A stretch of DNA of 64,000 bases, taken from Symbiodinium natans. Its lineage: Eukaryota > Sar > Dinophyceae > Suessiales > Symbiodiniaceae. The stretch lies in the NCBI GenBank assembly GCA_905221605.1, contig CAJNDS010000384.1, positions 1 through 64,000 of the forward strand. Reading direction: 5' to 3'. Positions 1 to 12,299 of the stretch are shown here, in pieces; position 1 is the first letter of the stretch; every line of letters begins with the position of its first letter. The position numbers and the translations under genes were made by a program. A model generated the notes under the pieces. That model was not told the origin of the DNA. It saw only the letters and a program-made list of their open reading frames with translations, and did not search any database.

Positions 1-251
<251 letters not shown>

Positions 252-259
252 TTGCTTTT

Positions 260-960
260 TGCTGCCGCATGTACTCGAGGACGCAGGCGTTTTGGTTTGG
301 TTACATGGCGTTGGGTGCCGGATGTTGCGATGTCTAGTGAGTCTAGTACGGATTTGTCCTGTGCAAATGGTTCTTCTTGCGCAGGTCGCGAGTTCGTTTG
401 TCGTTTTGTACGTGGCGCATGCGTCTGCCTTCGAGTTCGTGGACCCTATCAGGTTTATGCGAACATAAAAGATCAGCATGACCATAACTGGCCGCAGCAA
501 TCAGAATCTCCCCTCATCCCTGCAACATGAACCTCTCCTGATGCGGGATCATGCCAGCCAGGACGCATCCACGTATTCGCCAGTCACCGCCGCTACAAAC
601 CTTCAGTCTGGAGATCGAGGCTCGGGGTTTGTCGGGACAGGGGAGGACAGTGTCGGTGGCCCACTCGGACGTCAAGGTTTGCCACAAAGGAGCATGGCGT
701 AGAAAGCGCTGGAGAGTGTGTCCAGGTCCTTGTTCACCAAGACCGGCTCGCCGTCCTCAGAGTGGATCCTAAAGCCTAACACTGCGTAAGCCCTGAATCA
801 AGCCTCCCACCAGACCAAAGCCCCTCATGCGAGCCTAAATCGACAGAATCGGGGGAGTTGCACAACAGCCCCAAACTGGCTCCTCCTTGTAGGAGACTTG
901 ATTACAGGGGCCGAAGATGGTGACCGATATCCAGGCGAAAAACCTGCAATGGGCTCTCAG
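260..960. other. Unassigned DNA
   Basis: Mixed-composition sequence between two microsatellites. I see only short ORFs without domain resemblance or clear splice-bounded exons in either direction. Confidence 0.5.
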
Positions 961-966
961 CAAACT

Positions 967-1345
967 TTGTGAGGGAGAGAGAGAGAGGGGGAAAAAAAAA
1001 AGAGAGAGAGAGAGACAGAGAGAGAAAGAGAGAGAAAGAGAGAGAAAGAGAGAGAAAGAGAGAGAAAGAGAGAGAAAGAGAGAGAAAGAGACAGAAAGAG
1101 AGAGAAAGAGAGAGAAAAGAGCGAGAGACAGAGAGAGAAAAGAGCGAGAGACAGAGAGAGAAAAGAGCGAGAGACAGAGAGAGAAAAGAGCGAGAGACAG
1201 AGAGAAAAGAGCGAGAGAAAGAGAGAGAAAGAGAGAGAAAGAGAGAGAAAGAGAGAGAAAGGGAGAGAAAGAGAGAGAAAGGGAGAAAGAGAGAGACAGA
1301 GAGAGAGAGAGAGAAACAGAGAGAAGGAGAGCGAGCAAGAGAGCA
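967..1345. repeat. (GAGAGAAA)n purine microsatellite
   Basis: Purine-only tract built of GAGAGAAA units with a 20-21 base higher-order unit (AAAAGAGCGAGAGACAGAGA type) repeated about four times near 1,115-1,210. The long Ser/Leu-rich (minus) and Arg/Glu/Lys-rich (plus) ORFs here are repeat artefacts. Confidence 0.95.
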
Positions 1346-1470
1346 AGGAGTGTCTGTGTGTGTGTTCGTCTATATGCACTGTGAGCACACAGCAGCGCAC
1401 GACATGGGCTGAACTCCAAGGCGGTGGCAGCATGGTACCCCAAAGGAAGACAGAGATGGACATAAACCTG

Positions 1471-1524
1471 CACATTCGTTGCGGGAGACTGGTGGGCACA
1501 TTCGTTGCGGGAGACTGGTGGGCA
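1471..1524. repeat. 26-bp tandem duplication
   Basis: The 26-base unit starting CACATTCGTTGCGGGAGACT occurs twice in a row, at 1,471 and 1,497, without mismatches. It looks like a recent local duplication. Confidence 0.9.
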
Positions 1525-1679
1525 AGAAGGCCCGGAACAGTAAGTCACCGACTCTGTGAACACTTTGAGGTTAAAGATGCTGGAGAAGAGGGACTGAACA
1601 CCTGCCAGCCAAAAGGTCAGAGGTAGGACGGATGTTGGGCTGAAAGCTTTCAGCTTACGGCTGTGCTCGTTCTCTGCCA

Positions 1680-2980
1680 CTCGGCACCCGCCTGGTAGAA
1701 GGAACAGAAGTCCCGTCCTGCTGGAAGCAGCTGCAACTGTCCAAGCTGACCGCAGAGTGGGAAGGCAGCCCTGGCCCTGGCCCTGCAGATCTCTTCATCG
1801 TGACAGTTCACAAATGTTCACACCCCTGTCCTGAAAAGGAAGGTCAATCCTCAGCTGCAACAACCAATAGATTTGACTCCTTTCTGGGTGCCTTTTCATC
1901 AACGATGCCATGTTAACGAACGGTATCCGGTATCTGTAAAGGGCAACTACGATGCAACCTCCAGAGTCTTGTTTGCTGCCTGTGCCTCGGCAACAAGTTC
2001 TGCCAAAAGCTATTTACCGCCTGGGCTCGGATCGGCACCGAAAACAGCGTGAACGCAGCGGTGTCAACTATACCTCGGTTCCGAGCAACTTCCAGTTCCC
2101 GGAGAGAATGCTCATGAACACTGTCAGAGGAAGAAGGAACCTGTGAACACATAATGGTAGGCACACGCCTGGCAGACCAGCACTGGGACATGCCAAGACA
2201 GCTCAGCACCCAAACATTCTCTGCAAGTAGACTCAGAGTGCCCCCCCCTCTTACGCCGCCTCTGGAGGCCAAAGGCTTGCAAGCGCGGCCCAGACACTAC
2301 CAATGGCAAGAGCGGAGCCATAGAAGATGATGTTGGTGTTCAGGAAGTTCCCCTTTGAAAAGATGCTGCCGGATCTCTGTTGGGAATAGCATCGCTTTTC
2401 GGCTGCTTCGGGCAAGCGAAAGCCTGTGCTAACCTTCAGACACGCCGCTCCAACCGGAGCAAAGTGGCTCATCTCCAGCTCGTAGTCCTTGGCTCAATTC
2501 ACTGAGTTGTAAAGAAGGCATAGGAAGGCATAAGGTGGGGACCCCACCCACCCCCTGCACCTTTGAACCACTATCTGTCGTAGTCACATTTCGATGACAG
2601 CCGCTTTCTGCTTTCTTCTCCTCAGCCAAGTGGCCCACATGAACTTTCTCAGGACGATGATCTCAATGCATATCTCAACGATCAAAGCATATCCTTCGCT
2701 GCTGGCGAAGCAAGCAAGCTCTTAGAAGCTTGACCTGAAGCGTTGTGCTAGGCTATGCTGGCTATGACTCGGTTGATAATGACAATGTTTGGTCACGGTG
2801 CCGCCCCGGGGTGAGCGGCATGACTGATAGAAATGATCACCCCCAGTGGTTTAGGCTGTAGGGTTGGGTTTAGGGTTTGGGGAACGCTTTCATAGAGATG
2901 CTGAAAGACACCAAGAGTCCAGGAGGCAAATACCAGATACCTGAGAGGAACGGATCGCCTGCAACAGATTCTTGCCCTTC
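1680..2980. other. No gene recognised; possible minus exon near 2.3 kb
   Basis: Mostly featureless. One minus-strand stretch around 2,360-2,280 encodes a hydrophobic peptide containing NTNIIFYGSALAIGSVWAAL that could be a membrane-spanning exon, but no partner exon or family was recognised. A short telomere-like stretch (TTTAGGGTTTGGGG) lies at about 2,866-2,882. Confidence 0.25.
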
Positions 2981-3009
2981 TTGTTTCTTAGTCGAGGATG
3001 AGGGAATGA

Positions 3010-3060
3010 GGTACCCTACATCCCCCTATATCAGCCCTTTAAGGGATTATGTAGGGTACC
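3010..3060. repeat. Hairpin with GGTACCCTACA arms
   Basis: A perfect 11-base inverted repeat (GGTACCCTACA at 3,010-3,020 and TGTAGGGTACC at 3,050-3,060) flanks an inner palindrome CCCTTTAAGGG. It resembles the GGTACC-bearing inverted-repeat elements elsewhere in the window, although the arm sequence is not the same. Confidence 0.6.
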
Positions 3061-3689
3061 TAATTCCCCCAATCCCCCCTTGCTCTCTCCGACACGCGTT
3101 TCGAACGCCACAGAGCTCATGTCTACAACTTCTCAGCTCCTACGAGATCTGCAAGGACTTAAGTTGGTGCCTCCGTGTGCTGGCACACATATCTCCTCAG
3201 CTTGCACCCGAAGTCCTTTACGATTCTTTCTCGACATAGCTACTGTCTCTCCTGCAAACATCTGCACATGCTGCATAAGGGAAGCAATAAGGATACTTGC
3301 AGTAGCTGAGATGGCCACGTCGCCAGGGTACCATGTCCACATGTGATCCTGGGTGAAATGCTAGAAAGGGCATCAGAATTAGGGGGCATGTTGGGTGCAC
3401 TTGTCTGTGAATCCCTGCATCTTTCTGCAGTACCTCAAGAATCGTTTACCTGCACCGCGCTGGCCTTCCTACCTGCGGCTTATGATGCTGTGCCGCGAGT
3501 CAACAATTCAACAGGCCTTGTTCTGCGTCTTGTGGCACCACGCAGGCACCTCTCAACGCAAGATCCAATAAGTGATCTCGGTTTTTGGTTCGCCGACCCA
3601 CGCCCCGCCCCCCTCCCTCCCCTAAACTCCCTCGGCCTCCCTCCAACCAACCCTAACCCAACCCCCAACCACGCCACCGGAGATGGCGG

Positions 3690-3860
3690 GGGAGGGGGGG
3701 GAGGGAGGGGAGGGGGGAGGGGGGGGGAGGGGGGTCGGAAAACGCTAAAATCCTCGACCCTAAACCTTAAACCCTGAACCCTGAAATAAATCTTCAGCCT
3801 TAAACCTAAACCTGAAACACCACAGGGGAGGGGGGTTGGGGGGGGGGGCAAAGGGGGCGC
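3690..3860. repeat. G-rich tract with degenerate CCCTAAA units
   Basis: Two poly-G tracts (about 3,685-3,735 and 3,822-3,850) flank degenerate CCCTAAACC/CCCTGAACC units at 3,757-3,815. The 221-codon minus ORF over this tract is proline-rich because of the G-runs and is not accepted as a gene. Confidence 0.8.
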
Positions 3861-3869
3861 GCCGGCATC

Positions 3870-6840
3870 GCTGGACAGTCCAAGGCATGGCTTAAGGCTT
3901 CGCGGCCTCGACGAGGGTAAGGAGCACCAGCGCTGCAAGCCTCCGAGACACTGGGAAGATGACATGGACTTTGCGAGTGGTCTTGCTTTCGCGCTGACGC
4001 TAAAGGGTCGCCGGTGGGTTTTTCGACCTGTATATTCAGCCGCATCTCGCTCGCATCCACAATGCGTCAGTGAAACAACTTTGAGAATCTCCCACCCAGT
4101 TTCTGAGGCGCCCACGCACGATGATACCTGAAGAGGTTGCAACACACCAGCCGGACACAGCCGACATGAACTTTGGGCATCTACTGGGAATGGGCCTCAA
4201 CTGAAAAGTGCGAAGTCACAGTCGAGTTGCTGAATGGCTGAGATACCCGATGGATTTGTTTAGGGTAGATGGGTAGATGGGTACGAGAAGGTACGAGAAG
4301 CACGCCTAGGAACCTCCTCCACCCACTCTAGCATTAGCACAGCTCTTATATGCTTTGACTCAATCGCACTCAATCGCAACTGGAGGCACCATTTGTTGAA
4401 GCGCATGCAGTCATAGTGCACGAGGCGAGCAGCCTGGACGTCCTTCGGGCTAAAACAACTCTAAGCAGAGTTTTGTGGTGACTGTGGTGACAGCATTTTG
4501 TCATCCCGCGCCACCATCTGTCTTGCCAAGTACGATGGGTAGAAAAGTAGATGACTGTTGTCGGCATCTGCAGTGGGAGACCTCGCAAACCTGCCGTGCA
4601 CACCTATGCACACCATTTGCGAAAAAGTAAGGTGTGGTACGCTGTCTGCCCTATAGGCTAAGGCGCATCACGTATGAGGAGTCAAATGCATTCAACCTCA
4701 CACATGCGTAGCATGGGTTAGGGGGGTGCAATGTCCGCCTTCGGAAGCGGCAGAAAGCTTTGAAAAGCTATACAAGCAATAGATTGTTGTAGAAAGCCAT
4801 AAAGAGGCCATAGAAAGTTGTAGAAAGCTATAGAAAGGTATGGAAAGATGCCAACACATCCTCCCCTCCGCCGGTGTCCTTAGGGTAGACCTGGACGGAC
4901 TTTCCCAAAATTGCGTTCTCCAGCTGCCAGGCGGCCTCCAAGCTCTTCGTGCGTCCGTGTCGTGTGTCTCTCTGTCTCTCTGTGTGTCTCGGGCATCTCT
5001 TCTGACTGCTGCCACACCTTAGCCGCCTTAACTCGCAATGGAAAGTGAAGAAGGCTGAGGTCAGACCCTAGCTGCTCAGATCCCGTGGCACCTTGACAAC
5101 AGTTGCCTTCCGGTTCCGGGAAGAAATATCTGCCAGCAGTGGAGTAGTCGACCTTAGAAATGCTCTGTTTTTTTCGGTCATCCTTGATGTCGGGATGGGA
5201 ATCAGGATGCCCAGTTCCCACGTTGCACGCAAAACATCAAGACTCGCGGATCTGAGCAGCACACGCCATCTCTCCCTCGGCTGACAAAGAGTATCAAAGA
5301 ATCTGAATGATCCTTCTTTAACATTGGGTAGCACGATGCATACTCGGCATACTCCCAACTTCTCACACGTTCGACAGCACAGCTTGGGACTGACTAAACA
5401 TCGCCACATTCTCGATAAGTTCTCAAACCCAGCTGATAGGAACATATTCCAAATGCGATTACCCATGAGAACCCCAGAATCAATCCGCACGGCACTCACA
5501 GACAACCTTGTCCTCAAGAGTGCAGCAGAGCATCAGACAGTCGGGACTGAGTGCACTAAGAGCTGAGCCCAGTAGCAACCGGCAATCAAAACAATGCGCC
5601 GAGAGGTCTTACAGATGAAGCTGCCGAACAGTCTGGGTCCACTCATGGGAGATTCTGATGGGTGACCTGTGCAACAGCTTCGCTCCACCCGCGCCTAGCA
5701 CTTGAACACAGCTGACGTGTTTTCGAGCATATCTCGACGCATGAGCAAGCCATCTACATGCAGGCTCACGCCTGCTCAGAAACCAGCTCAGTCAGGAGCC
5801 GTTGCATTTTGCGAACGCATGGAACAACGAAATCTGGGAGCGATTCAGGTCTCAGTCCGAGCCCTGAGATCCTTTCCCTAACTCGGGGCTCTTTTTGAGG
5901 CGCCTGCTACACGGTCCCTTACATCAGGGCACCCAGAAATACCCAGAATCTCCCCAAAAGGGACCACATGAGACCAGACTTTCGAGAATCATGTTGCAAA
6001 TTGCTTCCAGACTTCGATTCCTACCGCGACATCGGGCAGCTCGAAGGGCTTCAGGCTTGATTCTTGAATGGTCTTTGTAAAAGGGTTCAGGGTTCAGGGT
6101 TTAGGGAAAAAGGAGTCCGCAAACTCAAAAAGGGGGCTTCCTTCGGGGGATTCTAGAAGGCATCTTGAAGAGGGGTCTGCGAAGAACCGGCAATTAAGTT
6201 AGAGAGACAATGAGAGAAACTTCAGTCCGAAGGACCCCCTCGAGCCAAGCCCGCTCGCGCTTCTCCAGATCCGAGAGTCTTCGCAGAAGTGGAAAGCTAA
6301 TTCCCAAGACAGAAGGCCCAGCTCCCAGATCTGCAGCTTGCCGGGCTTACCACTTCCGCGCTTGTCTGTTCCCAGACCGTGTTCATTCATTGACGTGGGC
6401 AGGCGCAACATTCAGAGACGCCCGGTGAGACTTCAGCAGAACAGGGCTCGAGCAACTCAAGCCTGGATCTCACGGAAGATGGCGCTGCACCTGATCCGGC
6501 TTTTGGATGTTTCAGGCACCTTGATCCTAGCAAGGCAGCTGGGGCACGCAGGGGTGTCTTTTTCAAGAGCGCTGCGTTCTACGATTTGCCTCTGCATTGC
6601 TAACAGCATCACAGTGGGCCCTGCCTAGCCGCGGTTGCTAACCCGTTCCTGTAGCCGGTTGATCAACTGGCTGAACCTGGGGCTAAGGGATGCGGCAACG
6701 TCTAGCATAAGGCACAGGACATCAGAGGACCATGACTTGCACGACCGGATGCTTAACTTCTGCGTCTCCACTCCACCACCGCATCCAAACCCCCAAGCAT
6801 TCTGACTAAGCCCACGTAAGACACTGTTTCCCATGTTTGA
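3870..6840. other. No gene recognised
   Basis: About 3 kb with many short ORFs but no family resemblance. It contains a degenerate TATAGAAAG-type repeat at about 4,750-4,850, a TCTCTCTG tract near 4,970 and a short telomere-like run at 6,078-6,105. Exons could be hidden here. Confidence 0.4.
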
Positions 6841-6989
6841 AACTCACCCCGGGCTTTCCACGTGGCCCGGACCGGGCATCCGCATACTCACGCCGCTTGG
6901 TCTCACTGTCGCGCTGATCCTCTCATGGAGATCAGAAAGCCGAACCACGATGGATGTTTGCAGTTGAAAGTCCGAAAGCAGCTTGATCC

Positions 6990-7744
6990 AAGGCAGGCAT
7001 CGGCTCGTGACTTCTCCTGAACCTCTTTCAGCTCGGCTCTCATCTTCTCCAACTCCTGACTGGGAGGCCGATGTCCGCACAAGACTCTAAAGCCACTAAG
7101 GCACTCTGAGGTTGATATATGTTGATATGAAGCACGAGTGTTCGTTGAGGCTATGTTGACATTCTGGTCTCTTTGCAGGGAGCTCAAGCTCCTTTGGTGA
7201 AGTGCACTGAAGGACTTCTACAACTGTAAGGATGTGGCTGCTGTCCGAACCCTGTGACATTCTGTGGCGTTCCAGAAATCGAAATTTCTCCGGATGAAAG
7301 TTGCATAGCTTTATTTGCCAGCCTCCGCCAGGGCTCTCTGCCGCTGCTCTGCCTGTGCGGCCCGTTGAGCCGCCTGGCCATGGGTTTGGGGGCTGTGGCT
7401 GCGCGATGGGGCGTATAGGGCTGCACATCGGGCCCCTCGAAACATCCCAGCTCAGCGATCACCTTCCGATCTTCCGCCCCAAAGGTATCCCCCTGCCCCC
7501 CCCCGTTGTCAGTGTACCTCCACGGCAGCATCCTGAACCTGTCCGCGGCACGCTGGCGCTGCTTGGCTTGCGGGTGCTGTCTTTCGGGCAGGCGGTGTGC
7601 CCTATAGCGTCCTTCGGTCCGATTAAGAGTTGCTTTAGCTTGAGAGGCTTCGAAGCTAGGGGCTTGTTCAAGGCTTAAGGGGCTGGATTCTGGATGCAGC
7701 TGAAAGCGCATAAACGCATCAAGCCAACCTTCCCTCTTTGGCAT
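6990..7744 (-). CDS. Hypothetical hydrophilic protein with coiled-coil exon
   Basis: An ORF opens with ATG at 7,744 and runs 186 codons to 7,184. It is rich in Gln, Arg, Pro and Ser and looks disordered (for example RLPERQHPQAKQRQRAADRF), and the other frames are less protein-like. Downstream on the same strand, about 7,060-7,000, a short open stretch encodes ELEKMRAELKEVQEKSRAD, a typical coiled-coil heptad pattern, preceded by CAG and so a plausible next exon. No family was recognised. The true exon end inside the first ORF is unknown, and the two pieces may not belong together. Confidence 0.4.
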
Positions 7745-8131
7745 GCGCCCTTTTTTTTTGCCAGGGCAACTTTGGCAGTTCGAGGTTTTGCAACTGTGGG
7801 GGGATCAGCACACTGCAACCCACTTTCGAGCTTGATACATGATACATGGATCCACATGGTTTTGACGCTCCACCTGTCGTGATGGCGCTGAACCCCACAC
7901 ATAGCCCGGTGTCATCGCCCGAGTCATCTGGATCTACGCAGGAGAGCATCCCTGCTTCCCTCCAACAGCCTTCCATGTCCAATTGGCATGGAAGACAAAA
8001 AAGATGCTCACAAAGTGTTCAAGCGCAATGTTCCTCACTTGTCCTGTGGACTTCGTGTTGGGTATTTCTTACGGCATGACTGGACGGATGTCGCGCATCG
8101 GGCCGGAGAGCGAGTGTGACGGTGCAGTGCT

Positions 8132-8228
8132 GTTGTCACGATAAGGTAATAAGACATCAAAGAGAAGCTCTGTGTTGCTGATTGTCATGATAAGATAGCA
8201 AGACACCAAAGGTATGCTGCGTTGCTGA
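8132..8228. repeat. Diverged 48-bp tandem duplication
   Basis: Two neighbouring copies, TTGTCACGATAAGGTAATAA... and TTGTCATGATAAGATAGCAA..., both end in GTTGCTGA and differ at roughly one base in five. It is an older local duplication. Confidence 0.75.
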
Positions 8229-8277
8229 ATGAAGGTCGGATCCTGCTCGACCACATTCCGGCGCTGCCATGTCAGTG

Positions 8278-8443
8278 ATGCCTATGTCGCAGTACGAGGG
8301 GATGCTCTCTTGCAAGGAAGTGAATGCAAAGAACCAGCAAGCGTCTATCCTGCAAGTTGTGACTGCAGCCGCCAGGGCTGGGGATTTGCTGAGACTGGAA
8401 GCACCAACACCCAGGGTGTGTGCCTGGCTTGCTGAATGGTGAC
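8278..8443 (+). CDS. Short ORF, possible plus-strand exon
   Basis: A 54-codon ORF starting MPMSQYEGML, with a helical stretch ASILQVVTAAARAGDLLRL, ends in TGA just before a GTGACC that could be a splice donor. It looks protein-like but nothing nearby on the plus strand supports it. It may be chance. Confidence 0.2.
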
Positions 8444-9619
8444 CTTGAATGTTCCCCGTGCCGGAGAAATTTGCTGCAGTCAGTGAAACGCAAGTTGCAC
8501 GACGTATTGCGACGAGGTGCGCATGCGGCCATGTCCGGGCAGAGCTGCAAGGACAAATGCTCCAAGTCCAGCAAGCTTCGCTACGGACACGACAGGGCTA
8601 ATGGTAACATGCTATGTCGGCGCGGAAAGCTCCGAAGAAACTGCATGTCGAGTTCATAGAACCCCTGACACAGGTACTTGACTACTTCCAGACATGCGGA
8701 GCTCTCTCGCTGCTTGATGCTGATTCTCCCAGCGAACTTGCCACCATGAAAAAGCCAAATTGAAGGCTACGTCTTCCTTGACTGGCAATCTACAAAGCAA
8801 GCATGTAGTGCCATGATGCCAAGCAGTGTAGAGGGAGGAATCTCAGTGGCAAGCGAACAGGCTTTTGGCTGGATTTTCACCCCTGCTATTTGCTAGGGCT
8901 CCACTTGTCGCATGAATCTGCTGACTTCGGACCGGCAACAGACATAAACGGAACTAAACAAATGCCCTTTGCATGGCTCGCGAACAAACATGCCTCATTG
9001 CCACCTAGTCACTGAAGTAGGAAGGGGGTAGGCAAGCCGCGTCGGGTTACCCTCCCCTCCGTTGCCGGAACTCTGAAAGCTGCAACACAGGTCCCTCTGA
9101 CGTGCAACTGAATGTGGTATGTCTGGCATCAAGAATCCAAGAGTGACCACGGTTGCCCATCTCAGTCACATCGGCCTCTCTCACTGCCTGGGCTGAACGG
9201 AAAAAGCCAGACAAACCATCATGATCTTCATCGTGAAAGCACCAAAAGCCAGCATGGCACAATGCTGTAGTCAGCCCCACTTTCACTCCAACTGAGGACA
9301 GCGGCCCAGGACGTCCTCGCGCCTTCGGGCTCCTCCGGGATTCACGGCGCCGATTTGTGCTCCAAACTGTACACCCACTTTGCAAATTGACATGTTATGG
9401 AAACCCCGACTTCAAGGCTTTAAGAGCCGACACCCGAACCCTCCTTCCAATATTTTGAACCGCTGTCCCAGCCAAGCGCAGCTGCTCTCTCCTCGCTTAG
9501 GCCGGAGACTCTCGTTTCACGTAGATTGTCAGGACCTGTGCAAGCGAAGCAGGGGCCGGCTCTGCATCTTCAAGCTTCCAATGGAACCGGAAGAAACCCC
9601 CTGCCCACAACCCCCAAAG

Positions 9620-9672
9620 AGCCCAAGAAGAGCCCCCAAGAAGAGCCCCCAAGAAGAGCCCCCAAGAAGAGC
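9620..9672. repeat. 15-bp tandem repeat at a splice junction
   Basis: Three to four copies of the 15-base unit AAGAGCCCCCAAGAA. On the minus strand the unit reads GCTCTTCTTGGGG, and its first copy supplies the GC donor of the PDZ-like exon. A further single copy of CCCAAGAAGAGCC lies at about 10,104. Confidence 0.8.
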
Positions 9673-9759
9673 CTTCGGCTTCTTGCACTCGTCCACGAGT
9701 TGCAGGACATCCCCGCGCAAGCCATTGACCTCCACGATGCGGTCCTTCGGCCTCAAGGC
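9673..9759 (-). CDS. PDZ-like domain exon
   Basis: A 29-codon exon, phase 0 at both ends, preceded by acceptor GGACAG and followed by a GC donor (AAG then GCTCTT). It encodes ALRPKDRIVEVNGLRGDV followed by a helix with DECKK. The pattern of a G/R-x-x-D-R-I-V-E-V-N-G loop followed by a helix is the core of PDZ-like domains, which are common in dinoflagellate proteins. Flanking exons were not identified with confidence; it may belong to the large minus-strand gene(s) upstream. The intron right after it starts with a 15-base tandem repeat. Confidence 0.55.
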
Positions 9760-10875
9760 CTGTCCAAGAAGTGGAGTTACGGCTACGGGCATGATGCGGA
9801 ATGATACCTGATAACCTGGCGCCGCTCTAGCCCGCCCACCCCACCACCATCTACTGTCACGGGTCTGGGATAAAGATGTCAGGGAGAGGGCCTCCAGGAG
9901 AGGTGCTGGTTGACAGCTAAGTTTAGTTGGGGTTCTTGTGGTCAACTCTGTCAGGGGCATTTTAGTCCCTCAGGAACCCGCCCGTGAGCTTCGCCTTTCA
10001 GGAACTAGCTAAAACCCTTAAAACTGTACAGCGGATTAGGAATCTCCGCAACCAGACCATACCCTGAGATGATGCCTCCTTTGAGGCCTCCTCTCGGTAA
10101 TTCCCAAGAAGAGCCTACTGAGAAAACTGACTTGGATGCTTCTTGCCTGTTGCACCTGTGTTCTAATCAAATCGAAGGGATGGCCCAACCCTGGAACGAA
10201 GACCTCGTTGCATGAAACTGTAACTCATGATCCTGCGGGGGTGGCCAGTTTAAGTCCTTCGACTCGGAAGTATAGAGCCTTAGGGTTTCGAGTTGTCCCT
10301 GCACAGTGTTTTCGGGAGGCTTGCTGCCCGCACATGTTGATGTCGTTGCTGTGCCAAGCATGTATACAAAGCTAAGCTCCGAGAAGCTTGTTGTGGCTGT
10401 TGCTCGTACTTGTACTCTGAAAACCTAACTAAGCGGGACATTGGAAAGACCACGCAGGCAGAAACACTGTTCCGACCCTCGTTCGGAATTACGCTTATTG
10501 TATAGCGATTCTATATGATTCCATCTCCAAAAGCCACCGCCTTAGGCTAAGTGACAGATATCTGCTCACCGTATTCCCGGCTGTCGACGTTGTTTCTCTG
10601 GATCCTGTTCGGGAGCTCGTCCGTAGTTAAGCCGACTTAGGGCTTCATGTAAGCAGGCCACGCACGGGTTTTCCTCATCTGAACCTCCATTGCGACTTTG
10701 CATGCGAAGGTCCTTCTCCGGGCCTCGTGCAAAATTAAGTCTAACTAAGATGACTCTAACAACTCATGCTTAACCTCCCTGATCTGGAGCCGAGGAGGCT
10801 TGGGAATCAATAGTTTTTGTTCAAGGACACCCCCCAGAGAAGCTTGGCCCTTCAATCCAAGGCGGAAAAAGCCAC

Positions 10876-10960
10876 CTTCTCTGGGTGCTCCATGTTCCAC
10901 TTCTCGATGAGGCCGCCAGTAATGGCGTCGACGGCTAGGGTACGACCGTCCTGGCACAAG
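10876..10960 (-). CDS. Exon of unknown gene, beta-propeller-like motif
   Basis: An 85-base exon between acceptor CCCCAG and a GT donor after GAGAAG. It encodes CQDGRTLAVDAITGGLIEKW followed by NMEHPEK. The alternation DG-x-LAVDAxTGGLIExW resembles a blade of a WD/PQQ-type propeller, but one exon is too short to say. The longer minus ORF in the other frame (10,745-11,419) is judged a shadow. Confidence 0.4.
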
Positions 10961-12299
10961 CTGGGGAGTTCTCAGCCCAGCTCCCTTCTCTCTCACGGAT
11001 CCTCGCAACCCGCATCTCGCATGATTCTTGGTGCAGCGAGCCTTCATAGACACAACAGCACCCAAGCTTGTGACATAAGTGAGCGAATATGCTGAGTGAT
11101 CGCATGAGTCAGACGAAAACCCCAAAGTGTTTTCCCGCACCGTATTGCTAGTGCAGTACGCTGAACACAGAGCACCTTCCAAAGGGCTCATGAAGCAAAA
11201 GAAATTTGACCAAGAAGAGAAGGGAAATGTCATGAGATTTGTGGTTACGTAACCTTCAGAATCTGTGCTGCCCTTGGGACGCCAGCAACCACGGCAAGCA
11301 AACAAGGGTCTAGTGTCTTTGCTAGTCGTTTGGTCTGTGAGGCAATAGCAATGAGGAGAAGCAACCCTGGCGCTGAGTAGGTCAAAAAGAATGTGAACGA
11401 AGGAATGGAGAAACCTCACTCATTTGCTTGCTTGCGTATTGATATGTGTGGACCGTCTGCTGGGCTTTGCGGTGGCTTTCTCACAGAAAATGATGTATGA
11501 AAGCAACTGGACACAATTAAAGGCAAGACGCGAGATACACGACCTCTGTTTACAAGGTAGAAGTAGAGGCGTTAGACCTTTAAAAAAGCGATGGTGAAAT
11601 GAAGCACGAAAGCTCAATGTTCAACAACATAATGTGAACAGACTAAATGGAAAGAATGAAGATAAGCGACTCACTTCGTTTCTTCGGAAACGATAAGGTA
11701 AGGCATCTTTTTCACATCAATTGGAGAGCTACCTAAGTGCTTCTTGTTTCTTTCTATTTCGTGTTCGCGCAAGGTCTCTCTGCTGCTGACTCTTCACGAT
11801 CAGAGCGCCAGCACAAGTGTTCGATCCTCGTGATCCACATCCATGCCCAGACGCTCTCCATTGGTCTTGTCCTAGGCACCAGGAGATCGGGTTGCTGCTG
11901 AGGCACTTACATTCGGTTGTCATGAGGAAACCCACACAAAATACGAATGCTACATAACCCACAACGACGGTTGCATAATTTAACTTCCGACCTCAAGGGT
12001 TTGTAATGTCCGCTGCGCACCCTAGCTTTGCCACCTCCCTTGTTGGGCCCCGACCAGGATGATGATGAACTCTCCATCCTCACGACTTGATTTCGAATTC
12101 CAGAGAGTCAGAGAGGTCTTGTCTTGGAGAAAGCACTGCAGATTTCAATGTTGTTAAAATTAACTCAATGGTGGTGGCCGAGCAGGAAGCCAGCAAAAGC
12201 TAGCCACAGCAAGCCGGGAGCCAGGCACGTGGCTGAGGAGCAACTGCTTCCTGTGCTCAGCCGAACTTTGGGCGGTGGAGCTTGGGGGTGACTCAGGTT

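Noticed and set aside
835-1680. 281-codon minus ORF and overlapping plus ORFs
   Set aside because: Ser/Leu/Phe or Arg/Glu/Lys repeats come from the GAGAGAAA tract.
3480-4145. 221-codon minus ORF
   Set aside because: Proline-rich because of poly-G tracts and telomere-like units; no domain.
10745-11419. 224-codon minus ORF
   Set aside because: Shadow of a better exon in another frame (10,960-10,876).
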